From Blattabacterium cuenoti (GTDB lineage: Bacteria > Bacteroidota > Bacteroidia > Flavobacteriales > Blattabacteriaceae), in assembly GCF_014251755.1 (NCBI RefSeq), contig NZ_CP059200.1, positions 288,286 to 352,285 on the forward strand: a stretch of DNA of 64,000 nt. The letters run 5' to 3'. The position numbers and the translations under genes were made by a program. The notes under the pieces are model-generated. The model saw nothing but the letters and a program-made list of their open reading frames with translations. It did no database searches and was not told where the DNA came from. Position 1 is the stretch's first letter. Each line of letters opens with the position of its first letter. Of this stretch, positions 34,980-43,293 are shown piece by piece.

Positions 34980-37382
34980 ATGTTCTTAAAAAATATATTT
35001 ACAGAATCTGGATTCGAATCTGAAGCTGAATTTATACCCTTAATGAGTCAAGATGAAGAAGATCAGTTACTTAAAGACGATATTCCCGAACAATTATGTA
35101 TCTTAACAGTAAGAAATATGGTTTTGTATTCTGGAATTGTTTTTCCAATTATAGCAGGAAAAAGTGGATCCATACAATTGTTACAAGATGCTTATGGATT
35201 AGATAAAACAGTTGGAGTATTAACACAAAAAAATTCTGGGATAGAAAATCTTAGTGAAAAAGATTTATATTCTATTGGAACGGTTGCTAAAATATTGAAA
35301 TTATTAAAAATGCCTGATGGAAATACTACCGTTATTTTGCAGGGAAAAAGAAGATTTAAAGTCAATCGTTTTATTCAAAATGATCCATATTTTAAAGCAG
35401 AAATTATAGCGTTAGAAGAAAATAAACCTTCCTGCCAGGATAAAGAATACCTTGCTTTAGTAGAATCTATAAAGGAAATAGCTATAAAAATTATTCAAGA
35501 TAACCCCAATCTTCCATCAGAAGCAAGCATTGCGATTCGTAATATCGAAAGTCCTTCTTTTTTAATAAATTTTGTAGCAGCTAATATGAATTTAGCTACT
35601 AGAGATAAACAAAAATTGTTAGAATACGATGATTTGAAAAAAAGAGCAATGGAAACGTTACGTTTTCTAAACGTAGAACATCAACAAATTAAATTAAAAA
35701 ACGATATTCAATCCCGTGTTCGTAGTGATATGGATCAGCAACAGAGAGAATATTTTTTGCATCAGCAAATTAAAGCCATACAAGAAGAACTAGGAGATAT
35801 TTCTTATGAAAAAGAAATAGATGAAATGCGTGTTAAAGCTTCCAGAAAAAAATGGCCAAAGGAAGCAAAAAAACAGTTTGATAGGGAATTGCTAAAAATG
35901 CAAAGAACCAATCCTCAAATGCCAGAATATACGGTACAAAGAAATTATCTGGAATTAATGATTGATCTTCCTTGGGGAAGATATTCAAAAGATAATTTTG
36001 ATTTAGAATATGCACAAAAAATACTAGATAGAGATCACTATGGACTGGAAAAAGTAAAAGAGCGGATTATAGAATATTTAGCTGTCTTAAAATTAAGAGG
36101 AGATATGCGTTCTCCTATTCTATGCTTTTACGGTCCACCTGGAGTCGGAAAAACTTCTTTAGGAAGATCTATAGCTACCGCACTGAAAAGAAAATACGTT
36201 CGTATTTCTTTGGGAGGATTGCATGATGAATCAGAAATACGGGGACATAGAAGAACTTATATAGGAGCTATGCCTGGTAGATTATTACAATCTATTCGAA
36301 AAGTAGGAACTTCGAATCCTGTTTTTGTGATAGACGAAATAGACAAAATGGGTATAGGTACAAATGGGGATCCTTCTTCTGCCATGTTGGAAGTTTTAGA
36401 TCCGGAACAAAATACTTCGTTTTACGATAATTTTTTAGAAATGGGGTACGATTTATCAAAAGTCTTATTTATTGCTACAGCAAATTCACTTTCCCATATT
36501 CAACCTGCTTTAATAGATAGAATGGAAGTCATAGAAATGAATGGATATACGGTAGAAGAAAAAACACAAATTGTAAAAAAACATATACTTCCTAAACAAT
36601 TGAAAGAAAATGGATTAAAAAAATCAGATTTAATACTTGGAACGAAACAAATAGAAAAAGTCATTGAAAGTTATACAAGAGAATCTGGATTGAGAACTTT
36701 GGAAAAACAGATTGCTAAATTAGCACGTTATGTAGCTAAACATATTGCGATGAACAAAAAATATGTGAAAAATTTGAGTATGGAAAAAATAGAAAGAATT
36801 CTTGGTATTCCTAATGATCCAGATCGTTATGAAGACAATAATGTTCCAGGTGTGGTGACTGGGTTAGCTTGGACTCATTTTGGGGGAGATATTTTATATA
36901 TTGAATCCAGTTTATCTAAAGGTAAAGGTCATTTAAGTCTTACTGGCAATTTAGGTGAGGTCATGAAAGAATCTGCTACAATTGCTTTACAGTATATTAA
37001 AGCTCATTATAAAGAATTTCACATAGATCCTATAATGTTTGAAGAAAAAAATGTACATGTTCATGTTCCTGAAGGAGCCGTTCCTAAAGATGGTCCATCT
37101 GCAGGAATAACAATGTTAACATCTCTAGTATCAAGTTTTACGAAAAGAAAGTTAAGACCTAATTTAGCTATGACAGGAGAAATCACTCTAAGAGGGAAGG
37201 TTCTTCCTGTTGGTGGAATTAAAGAAAAAATTCTAGCGGCTAAACGTGCTAATATTAAAGAAATTATTCTATCACAGGAGAATAAAAAAGATATAGAAGA
37301 AATCAAAAACGAACACTTAAAAGGATTAACCTTTGATTATGTTAGAAATATGAATGATGTGATTCATTTATCTTTATTGTAA
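34980..37382 (+). CDS. lon: ATP-dependent protease Lon
   Basis: Lon degrades misfolded and some regulatory proteins in the cytoplasm. The 800-residue product has the N-terminal LON substrate domain (LCILTVRNMVLYSGIVFPI), a coiled-coil linker, the AAA+ module (Walker A GPPGVGKTSLG near residue 386; Walker B VFVIDEIDKMG), and the protease domain with the Ser-Lys dyad Ser707 (PKDGPSAG) and Lys750 (GGIKEK). It is complete. lysA starts 3 bases after the stop. Confidence 0.96.
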   Translation: MFLKNIFTESGFESEAEFIPLMSQDEEDQLLKDDIPEQLCILTVRNMVLYSGIVFPIIAGKSGSIQLLQDAYGLDKTVGVLTQKNSGIENLSEKDLYSIGTVAKILKLLKMPDGNTTVILQGKRRFKVNRFIQNDPYFKAEIIALEENKPSCQDKEYLALVESIKEIAIKIIQDNPNLPSEASIAIRNIESPSFLINFVAANMNLATRDKQKLLEYDDLKKRAMETLRFLNVEHQQIKLKNDIQSRVRSDMDQQQREYFLHQQIKAIQEELGDISYEKEIDEMRVKASRKKWPKEAKKQFDRELLKMQRTNPQMPEYTVQRNYLELMIDLPWGRYSKDNFDLEYAQKILDRDHYGLEKVKERIIEYLAVLKLRGDMRSPILCFYGPPGVGKTSLGRSIATALKRKYVRISLGGLHDESEIRGHRRTYIGAMPGRLLQSIRKVGTSNPVFVIDEIDKMGIGTNGDPSSAMLEVLDPEQNTSFYDNFLEMGYDLSKVLFIATANSLSHIQPALIDRMEVIEMNGYTVEEKTQIVKKHILPKQLKENGLKKSDLILGTKQIEKVIESYTRESGLRTLEKQIAKLARYVAKHIAMNKKYVKNLSMEKIERILGIPNDPDRYEDNNVPGVVTGLAWTHFGGDILYIESSLSKGKGHLSLTGNLGEVMKESATIALQYIKAHYKEFHIDPIMFEEKNVHVHVPEGAVPKDGPSAGITMLTSLVSSFTKRKLRPNLAMTGEITLRGKVLPVGGIKEKILAAKRANIKEIILSQENKKDIEEIKNEHLKGLTFDYVRNMNDVIHLSLL

Positions 37383-37385
37383 ATT

Positions 37386-38633
37386 ATGATGCATGAATTA
37401 GAAAATAAGAGCGATCCAGTTCAAGTTCATAGAGAATTCTTAATTCAACTCGCAACAAAATATGGCACTCCACTTTACGTATACGATTCTTACAAAATAA
37501 AGAAACAATATATAAAAATGAAAAAGGCTTTTAGTGGAATAAAAAATTTAATCATTAATTATGCCTGTAAAGCTAATACTAATCTGAATATATTAAAATT
37601 TTTGCAAAAATTGGGAAGTGGATTAGATACCGTGTCTATTCAAGAAGTAGAACTAGGATTAAAAGCAGGTTTTCATCCTAAAAAAATTATATTCACACCT
37701 AATTGTGTTTCTATTCAAGAAATAAAAGAAGCTGTTGGTTTCGGAGTTAGAATCAATCTAGATAATCTGTCCATTTTAGAACAATTTGGAGAATATTACC
37801 CTGATTATGCTATAGGAATCAGAATTAATCCGCATATTATGGCAGGAGGGAATTCTAAAATTTCAGTAGGACATATTGATTCTAAATTTGGTATTTCTTA
37901 CTATCAAATTCCTCATATGAAAAGAATATTAAAGAATACCGGACTTAAAATAGAAGGATTTCATATGCATACAGGATCTGATATATCAGAAATCAAAGCC
38001 TTTTTAGAAGGAGCAAAAGTATTGTTTCAAACAGCTATAGATTTTCCAAATCTTGATTATATTGATTTTGGAAGTGGATTTAAAGTGCCATACAAAAAAG
38101 ATGATATAAAAACAGATCTTAATTCTTTAAGTTACTCTATTACAAAAGAATTTGAAATTTTTTGTAAAACTTATGGAAGTCAAATTACCTTGATTTTTGA
38201 ACCAGGTAAATTTATAGTTAGTGAATCTGGATATTTTTTAGTTAGTGTCAATGTCATTAAACATACTACTTCTACTGTATTTGCTGGAGTAGATTCAGGA
38301 TTTAATCATTTTCTTCGTCCTATGTTTTACGATGCTTATCACTGTATTGAAAATATTTCTAATCCCAATGGTCGTCTTCGTTTTTACACAGTGGTTGGAT
38401 ATATTTGCGAATCGGATACCTTTGGTTTTAATAGAAAAGTTCAAGAAATTCGTGAAGGAGACATTTTATGCATTAAGAATGCGGGAGCTTATTGTTTCTC
38501 TATGTCTTCTAATTATAATTCTCGTTATAGACCTTCTGAAGTGATGATTTTTAAGGGAAAAGATTTTCTTATAAGAAAAAGAGAAACGATGCAAGATATT
38601 CTGAGAAACATAGTAGACATACACATCATATAG
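37386..38633 (+). CDS. lysA: Diaminopimelate decarboxylase
   Basis: LysA decarboxylates meso-diaminopimelate to lysine, the last lysine step. The 415-residue fold-III PLP enzyme has the PLP lysine in NYACKANTN, HMHTGSD, the PLP-phosphate loop GSGF and EPGKF, and C-terminal CESDTFGF and GAYCFSMSSNYNSR substrate-binding motifs. It probably shares a transcript with lon (3-base gap), and tRNA-Ser follows 7 bases later. Confidence 0.94.
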   Translation: MMHELENKSDPVQVHREFLIQLATKYGTPLYVYDSYKIKKQYIKMKKAFSGIKNLIINYACKANTNLNILKFLQKLGSGLDTVSIQEVELGLKAGFHPKKIIFTPNCVSIQEIKEAVGFGVRINLDNLSILEQFGEYYPDYAIGIRINPHIMAGGNSKISVGHIDSKFGISYYQIPHMKRILKNTGLKIEGFHMHTGSDISEIKAFLEGAKVLFQTAIDFPNLDYIDFGSGFKVPYKKDDIKTDLNSLSYSITKEFEIFCKTYGSQITLIFEPGKFIVSESGYFLVSVNVIKHTTSTVFAGVDSGFNHFLRPMFYDAYHCIENISNPNGRLRFYTVVGYICESDTFGFNRKVQEIREGDILCIKNAGAYCFSMSSNYNSRYRPSEVMIFKGKDFLIRKRETMQDILRNIVDIHII

Positions 38634-38640
38634 TTAGTTT

Positions 38641-38726
38641 GGAGAGATGGCAGAGTGGTTAATTGCGGCGGTCTTGAAAACCGTTGAGGATCAACACCTC
38701 CGGGGGTTCGAATCCCTCTCTCTCCG
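38641..38726 (+). tRNA. trnS: tRNA-Ser (TGA anticodon)
   Basis: Acceptor GGAGAGA (38641-38647) pairs with TCTCTCC (38719-38725), discriminator G. The anticodon stem GCGGT/ACCGT encloses CTTGAAA (anticodon TGA). A long variable arm (GAGGATCAACACCTC) marks it as class II tRNA-Ser. CCA is not encoded. It lies directly after lysA. Confidence 0.96.
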
Positions 38727-38737
38727 CACATGAATAA

Positions 38738-40423
38738 CTATTTTTGGATTTTTTCTAATTTTTGAATCTGTTTTTCAATACTTTCGTTATTTATTTTTTT
38801 AAATAAGAATGTGGTTCTCCCTAAAACATGTCCTGGGCATAAAATTTCTTCTATGTTTTTTATTTGATTCCAAAAAAAAATTTTCAAACGAAGCATATCT
38901 AACAATTTTTTTGCCGTATATGGAAGAAAAGGTTCGGCTAATTGAGCCAACACCCCAACAATTTGCAGTGATACATAAAGTATGGTATTAACACGTTTTT
39001 CTGTTTTTTTTTTATTATTCCAAGGTTCTTCCTCTGTTAAATATTTGTTTCCTAGTCTAGCTAAATCCATAAAACATGTTAAGGATTCTCTAAATTGATA
39101 GGATTCAATTAAATTTCCTATATGTTTTGGATAATTTTTAATTTTTTTTAAAATGTATTTATCCTTTATAGATAACATTTCAGGATTAGGAACAATTCCT
39201 TTATTGTACTTCTGGATTAAAGTTAGACTTCTATTTACAAAATTTCCTAATATAGAAACCAATTCCGTATTATTTTTTCTTTGAAAATCTTTCCAATTAA
39301 AATTATTATCTTTTTTTTCAGGCATATTAGATATGAGAATATAACGAAGTGTATCCTGTTGATTTGGAAAATCTTTTAAATATTCATGACCCCATACTGC
39401 CCAATTTTTAGAAGTAGATATTTTTTTATTTTCTAGATGAAGAAATTCATTAGCCAATATTTGATCTGGAAGAATATATCCACTATTATATGCTTTCAGT
39501 GTAACTGGAAAAATAATGCAGTGAAAAACAATATTATCTTTTCCTATAAATTGAATCAATTTGGTTTTTTCATCTTTCCAATAAGGTTTCCAATCTATTT
39601 TTGTTTGTCTAGCCCACTCTATCGTAGAAGAAATATATCCTATAGGAGCTTCAAACCATACATACAGAACTTTTCCTTTATTTTTTGGAATAGGAACACC
39701 CCAATTCAAATCTCTTGTGATAGCACGAGATTTTAATCCTTGATTTAACCAAGATTTTGCTTGTCCATATACATTCACTTTCCAATCTTTCTTATGATTC
39801 ATTAAAATCCATTTTTCCAAAAATTCTTGATATTGATTTAAAGGAAAGTACCAATGTTTAGTTTTTTTCAAAATGGGAAAACTTCCACTTATAGTCGATT
39901 TTGGATACATTAAATCTTCAGGGTTTAACGAACTTCCACAATTTTCGCATTGATCTCCATAAGCTTCTTTATTTTTGCAATGGGGACATGTACCAGATAT
40001 ATACCTATCCGCTAAAAATTGTTTAGCTTCTTGATCATAATATTGTTCAGATACTTTTTCAAAAATCTTTTTTTTTTCATGAAGTTTTTTAAAAAAAGAA
40101 GTAGAAATTTCGTGATGAATTTTTGCAGAGGTTCTGGAATAGTGATCAAACTGTATTCCAAAATTATTAAAACAATCTTTAATCATGTAATGATACTTAT
40201 TTACTATTTCTTGAGGAGTTTTTTTTTCTTTTTGAGCTTGCATAGCAATCGGAACTCCATGTTCATCCGATCCACATATAAAAATAACATCTATTTTTTT
40301 TCGTCTCAGATAACGAACAAAAACATCTGCAGGGAAATAAACTCCAGCCAAATGTCCTATATGAATTGGTCCATTTGCATAAGGTAAAGCAGCCGTGACT
40401 GTATATTTATTTGATTTTTTCAT
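38738..40423 (-). CDS. metG: Methionyl-tRNA synthetase, without C-terminal dimer domain
   Basis: MetG charges initiator and elongator tRNA-Met. I chose the ATG at 40423 (MKKSNKYTVTAALPYANGP), giving 561 residues. The frame from 40480 adds 19 residues and would run into the divergent gene at 40444. It has the HIGH motif PIHIGHLAG, a four-cysteine zinc knuckle (CPHCKN then CENCGS), a KMSKS motif as KISTSKNW, and the helical anticodon-binding domain. It ends after that domain. The C-terminal EMAP/Trbp111-like tRNA-binding domain found in about 680-residue relatives is absent. Confidence 0.94.
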   Translation of the reverse strand: MKKSNKYTVTAALPYANGPIHIGHLAGVYFPADVFVRYLRRKKIDVIFICGSDEHGVPIAMQAQKEKKTPQEIVNKYHYMIKDCFNNFGIQFDHYSRTSAKIHHEISTSFFKKLHEKKKIFEKVSEQYYDQEAKQFLADRYISGTCPHCKNKEAYGDQCENCGSSLNPEDLMYPKSTISGSFPILKKTKHWYFPLNQYQEFLEKWILMNHKKDWKVNVYGQAKSWLNQGLKSRAITRDLNWGVPIPKNKGKVLYVWFEAPIGYISSTIEWARQTKIDWKPYWKDEKTKLIQFIGKDNIVFHCIIFPVTLKAYNSGYILPDQILANEFLHLENKKISTSKNWAVWGHEYLKDFPNQQDTLRYILISNMPEKKDNNFNWKDFQRKNNTELVSILGNFVNRSLTLIQKYNKGIVPNPEMLSIKDKYILKKIKNYPKHIGNLIESYQFRESLTCFMDLARLGNKYLTEEEPWNNKKKTEKRVNTILYVSLQIVGVLAQLAEPFLPYTAKKLLDMLRLKIFFWNQIKNIEEILCPGHVLGRTTFLFKKINNESIEKQIQKLEKIQK

Positions 40424-40443
40424 AATAATATAAAAATTGATAT

Positions 40444-41346
40444 ATGAATAAAAAATTATTTTTAATTGACGCATATCCACTTATTTATCAGAGTTATTAT
40501 GCTTATAAACATCATCCACTTTTCACTTCTAAAGGACTCAATACTTCACCTATCATAAATTTCACATATTTTTTAATGAACACATTAAATAATGAAAAAC
40601 CATCCTATATGGCTACTATTTTTGATACGCATCAAGGTCCTTCTTTTAGGAAAAAAGAATATGACAAATATAAAGCGCATAGAAACAAAACACCGGAAGC
40701 TATTTTTGAGGCAATTCCTTATATTATAAAGATTTTAAAAACTTTTCAAATTTCTTTTTTTTATGCTCCCGACGGATATGAGGCAGATGATTTTATCGGA
40801 ACAATAGCTAAAAAAGCAGAAAATAAAGGATATGTAATTTATATAATTACTTTAGATAAAGATTTTTTTCAACTGATAACAGAAAATATTAAAGTTTATA
40901 TCCCACCTTTTAAAGGAAAACCAAAAAAAATATTGGGAATAGAAGAAATAAAAAAAAAATTTGGTGTGAATCATCCAAAACAAGTTATAGATTTGTGGAG
41001 TATGATGGGGGATCCTTCTGATAACATACCAGGATTACCAGGAGTTGGAAAAATAAATGCCATAAAATTTATTCAAAAATATGGAAGTATTGAAAAATTA
41101 TTGAATTCAACTCATGATCTTAACGGAAAAATTCAAAAAAATATTGAAAAAAATAAAGATTTAGGTATTTTATCAAAAAAATTAATTACTATTGTTACTA
41201 ATATTCCCTTTTTTTCTTTTCATGAAAAAAAATTTTTTGTAAAAAAACCAAACTGGGATTCTATAAAAAAAATATTCTTTGAACTTGAGTTTATAAAATT
41301 GTTAAAAAAAGCTCATGAATATTATAAATTAAAAATAAAAGAATAA
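40444..41346 (+). CDS. polA: 5'-3' exonuclease, remnant domain of DNA polymerase I
   Basis: The 300-residue product is the 5'-nuclease (FEN) domain found at the start of DNA polymerase I. It has metal-binding aspartates in LIDAYPL, GYEADDFIGT and TLDKDFFQL, and the DPSDNIPGLPGVG helix-hairpin-helix region. It ends at ELEFIKLLKK, the point where full-length PolA would pass into the 3'-5' exonuclease and polymerase domains, and the convergent nadD begins 2 bases later. It could remove RNA primers or flaps without fill-in, so another polymerase would have to fill gaps. A dedicated small exonuclease is the alternative reading, but the match to the PolA N-terminus is close. Confidence 0.88.
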   Translation: MNKKLFLIDAYPLIYQSYYAYKHHPLFTSKGLNTSPIINFTYFLMNTLNNEKPSYMATIFDTHQGPSFRKKEYDKYKAHRNKTPEAIFEAIPYIIKILKTFQISFFYAPDGYEADDFIGTIAKKAENKGYVIYIITLDKDFFQLITENIKVYIPPFKGKPKKILGIEEIKKKFGVNHPKQVIDLWSMMGDPSDNIPGLPGVGKINAIKFIQKYGSIEKLLNSTHDLNGKIQKNIEKNKDLGILSKKLITIVTNIPFFSFHEKKFFVKKPNWDSIKKIFFELEFIKLLKKAHEYYKLKIKE

Positions 41347-41348
41347 TT

Positions 41349-41925
41349 TTACTTTTTTATATACAAATTATATTTTTCCATATAATACCAAACTTCTGCA
41401 TGAAGCATAGGTTTCATATTTTTTCCTTCTTGAATAGATTTTCGAATAAAAGAAGAAGATATTTCAATAATTGGAGCTTTCAAAAAAATTATGTTCTTAT
41501 AATATTTAAAAACAGGATGGGAAAAATATCCAATTCTAGGATAAACCAAAATATTATATTTATTTAAAATGATTTTATAATTTTTCCATTTTCTAAAAAA
41601 ATAAAATGAATCTTTTCCCAAAAGAATAAAAAATTTATTTCTAGGATATTTTTTTTCTATTTTCGAAAGTGTATGAATGGTATAAGAAGGAAAATCTCCA
41701 GATTCAATATCCAAAACACTCATTTTTTCATAATTAGAAACAGCTATTCGAACCATTTCAATTCTATGTTCATAATCTAAAAGATTCTTTTTTTTTTAAT
41801 GGATTTTGTGGAGAAACCACAAACCAAACAGAATCTATATCTATAAATTCTGTTATATAATTAGCAATAATTGTATGTCCTAAATGAATAGGATTAAATG
41901 ATCCAAAATAAAGTCCGATTTTCAT
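41349..41925 (-). CDS. nadD: Nicotinate-nucleotide adenylyltransferase, split by a poly-A frameshift
   Basis: NadD adenylates nicotinate mononucleotide on the way to NAD. The N-terminal part from the ATG at 41925 has the nucleotidyltransferase motif GSFNPIHLGH (8-17). The C-terminal part has MVRIAVSN, FILLGKDSFYFF, KWKNYKIIL and the ISSSFIR motif. The two lie in different frames. They join if the run of ten A on the minus strand (41788-41797) is read as nine (or twelve), giving LKKKNLLDYEHRIEM and a normal 191-residue protein. As written, the frame stops at 41770. Sequencing error, transcriptional slippage, or a dying gene are all possible; the otherwise intact sequence argues against long-standing decay. 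Confidence 0.88.
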
Positions 41926-42006
41926 ACTGATCCATAAATCAAATAAAAAATACCGAGTAGACATACATATCGTCTATCGATATTTTTTATGATTTTTTTT
42001 TTTTTG

Positions 42007-43182
42007 TTAAATCATTTTCACACGATAATTCAATCCTAAAATAAGAAAATGATCATTATTCTTTTCTTTTTTAATTTGATCTAAATTGTAATTTATTCTA
42101 TAATTTTGATATGCAATAAAAAAACTAATATCATCATTTTTTATGATAGGAAGAAATTCTACACCTCCATAATAAGTATATATTTTTTGAAACAATTCAT
42201 TTGGTCCCAAAATATTATTTATTTTTTTCTTATAGCTCCCTATTTCATATACTCCTTTAGCAATTAAATTCCATTTTGGAAGAAAATTATATTTTAATTT
42301 TACTAAATAGGTTCCATATTTTACAGAGACAATATCATAATTATAATAATAATCACGATTCCATGATCGTGAAATGCTCTTATTTGTTTCTATGTCTTCA
42401 TTGCTCAATATATAGTCTGTTTCTATGGTGACAGGGGTATAATTGAATTGACTACCTAAAGCTAATAATTTCCAATATTTTTGTTTTTCATGTTCTTGAA
42501 AAATAGAATAGGACCATCTATTTTTTATGATTTTATCATCATGATCATGATCATGATCATGATCATTATTTGGTGGATTCATACCCCAATTCCAATTTAC
42601 AGAATATCCCATAGGATAATTGATGTCTTGAATTATCATATTTCCTTCTTCCTGTCGTTTCATATCATTGACAACTTGAAATTGTAACTCATGATCTTTT
42701 ATGGGATGATAAATAAAACTGAATCCAACATAATTATTATTTTTGTTTCTTTTGTGTACATGTGTATAACGGTATGCGTGTTCATAGGGTCCACTAGCAT
42801 ATTCCATACTTCCAAAAGAAAAAGGTTGTTTTCCAAACAAAAAATCAAGTTTATCGTTCCACTTATATTTTAAATAAGCTACATCTAGCATGTTATAATT
42901 TTTGTTTTCTATTTGTTTAACAAACTGTTTTGTAAAACAATAACTGATTTTATCATTTGCCTTTCCTATCACTTCCAAATTGAAATTGTTTTCAGAAAAA
43001 TGAGTATTTTCAGAAATGTCTTCTTTCATTCCAAAATGAATACTATTCGAATAATCTAAAAATACGTTAAAATTAGGATTTTCATCTATTGTTTTTTTTT
43101 GTTGTATGATTTCTGAAAAACTATGAAAAGGATAAAAAAATCCTAAAAAAAGAATCAGGAAAATAATTTTTGTTTTTTTCAT
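42007..43182 (-). CDS. Predicted outer-membrane beta-barrel porin
   Basis: The product starts with a clear signal peptide (MKKTKIIFLILFLGFFYPF, from the ATG at 43182; the frame also opens 21 bases earlier). It continues with alternating aromatic/polar strands such as DVAYLKYKW, KLDFLFGKQPFSFGS and a terminal LILGLNYRV, typical of porin-like barrels (OprO/P-like, my inference). At 391 residues it is complete. A likely surface loop holds an Asp-His repeat (DHDHDHDHDD) encoded by tandem ATGATC hexamers at about 42537-42574. Solute specificity is unknown. In a bacterium inside host vacuoles it would be a route across the outer membrane. It is divergent from ftsK. Confidence 0.75.
   Translation of the reverse strand: MKKTKIIFLILFLGFFYPFHSFSEIIQQKKTIDENPNFNVFLDYSNSIHFGMKEDISENTHFSENNFNLEVIGKANDKISYCFTKQFVKQIENKNYNMLDVAYLKYKWNDKLDFLFGKQPFSFGSMEYASGPYEHAYRYTHVHKRNKNNNYVGFSFIYHPIKDHELQFQVVNDMKRQEEGNMIIQDINYPMGYSVNWNWGMNPPNNDHDHDHDHDDKIIKNRWSYSIFQEHEKQKYWKLLALGSQFNYTPVTIETDYILSNEDIETNKSISRSWNRDYYYNYDIVSVKYGTYLVKLKYNFLPKWNLIAKGVYEIGSYKKKINNILGPNELFQKIYTYYGGVEFLPIIKNDDISFFIAYQNYRINYNLDQIKKEKNNDHFLILGLNYRVKMI
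42537..42574. repeat. Hexanucleotide tandem repeat (ATGATC)n inside the porin gene
   Basis: About six units of ATGATC/GATCAT encode alternating Asp-His in the minus-strand porin. Its in-frame unit size means copy-number changes would lengthen or shorten a loop without breaking the gene. Confidence 0.85.
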
Positions 43183-43293
43183 TTTTTTAATTTTATTATT
43201 CAATCATAATATAACATAATATATAAAAACTTTTTTAAACTATTTGTTTTGGTTTCAAAAAGATTAAATTTTTTTTCCAAAACTATAAAAAAA

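Noticed and set aside
40424-40480. Longer MetG starting at 40480
   Set aside because: The extra 19 residues do not resemble a MetRS N-terminus and would overlap the divergent polA-type gene.
41926-42006. Hairpin ATATCG-TCTAT-CGATAT followed by T-rich sequence as a terminator
   Set aside because: The T run follows on the plus strand, but both flanking genes are on the minus strand, so the orientation is wrong for either.
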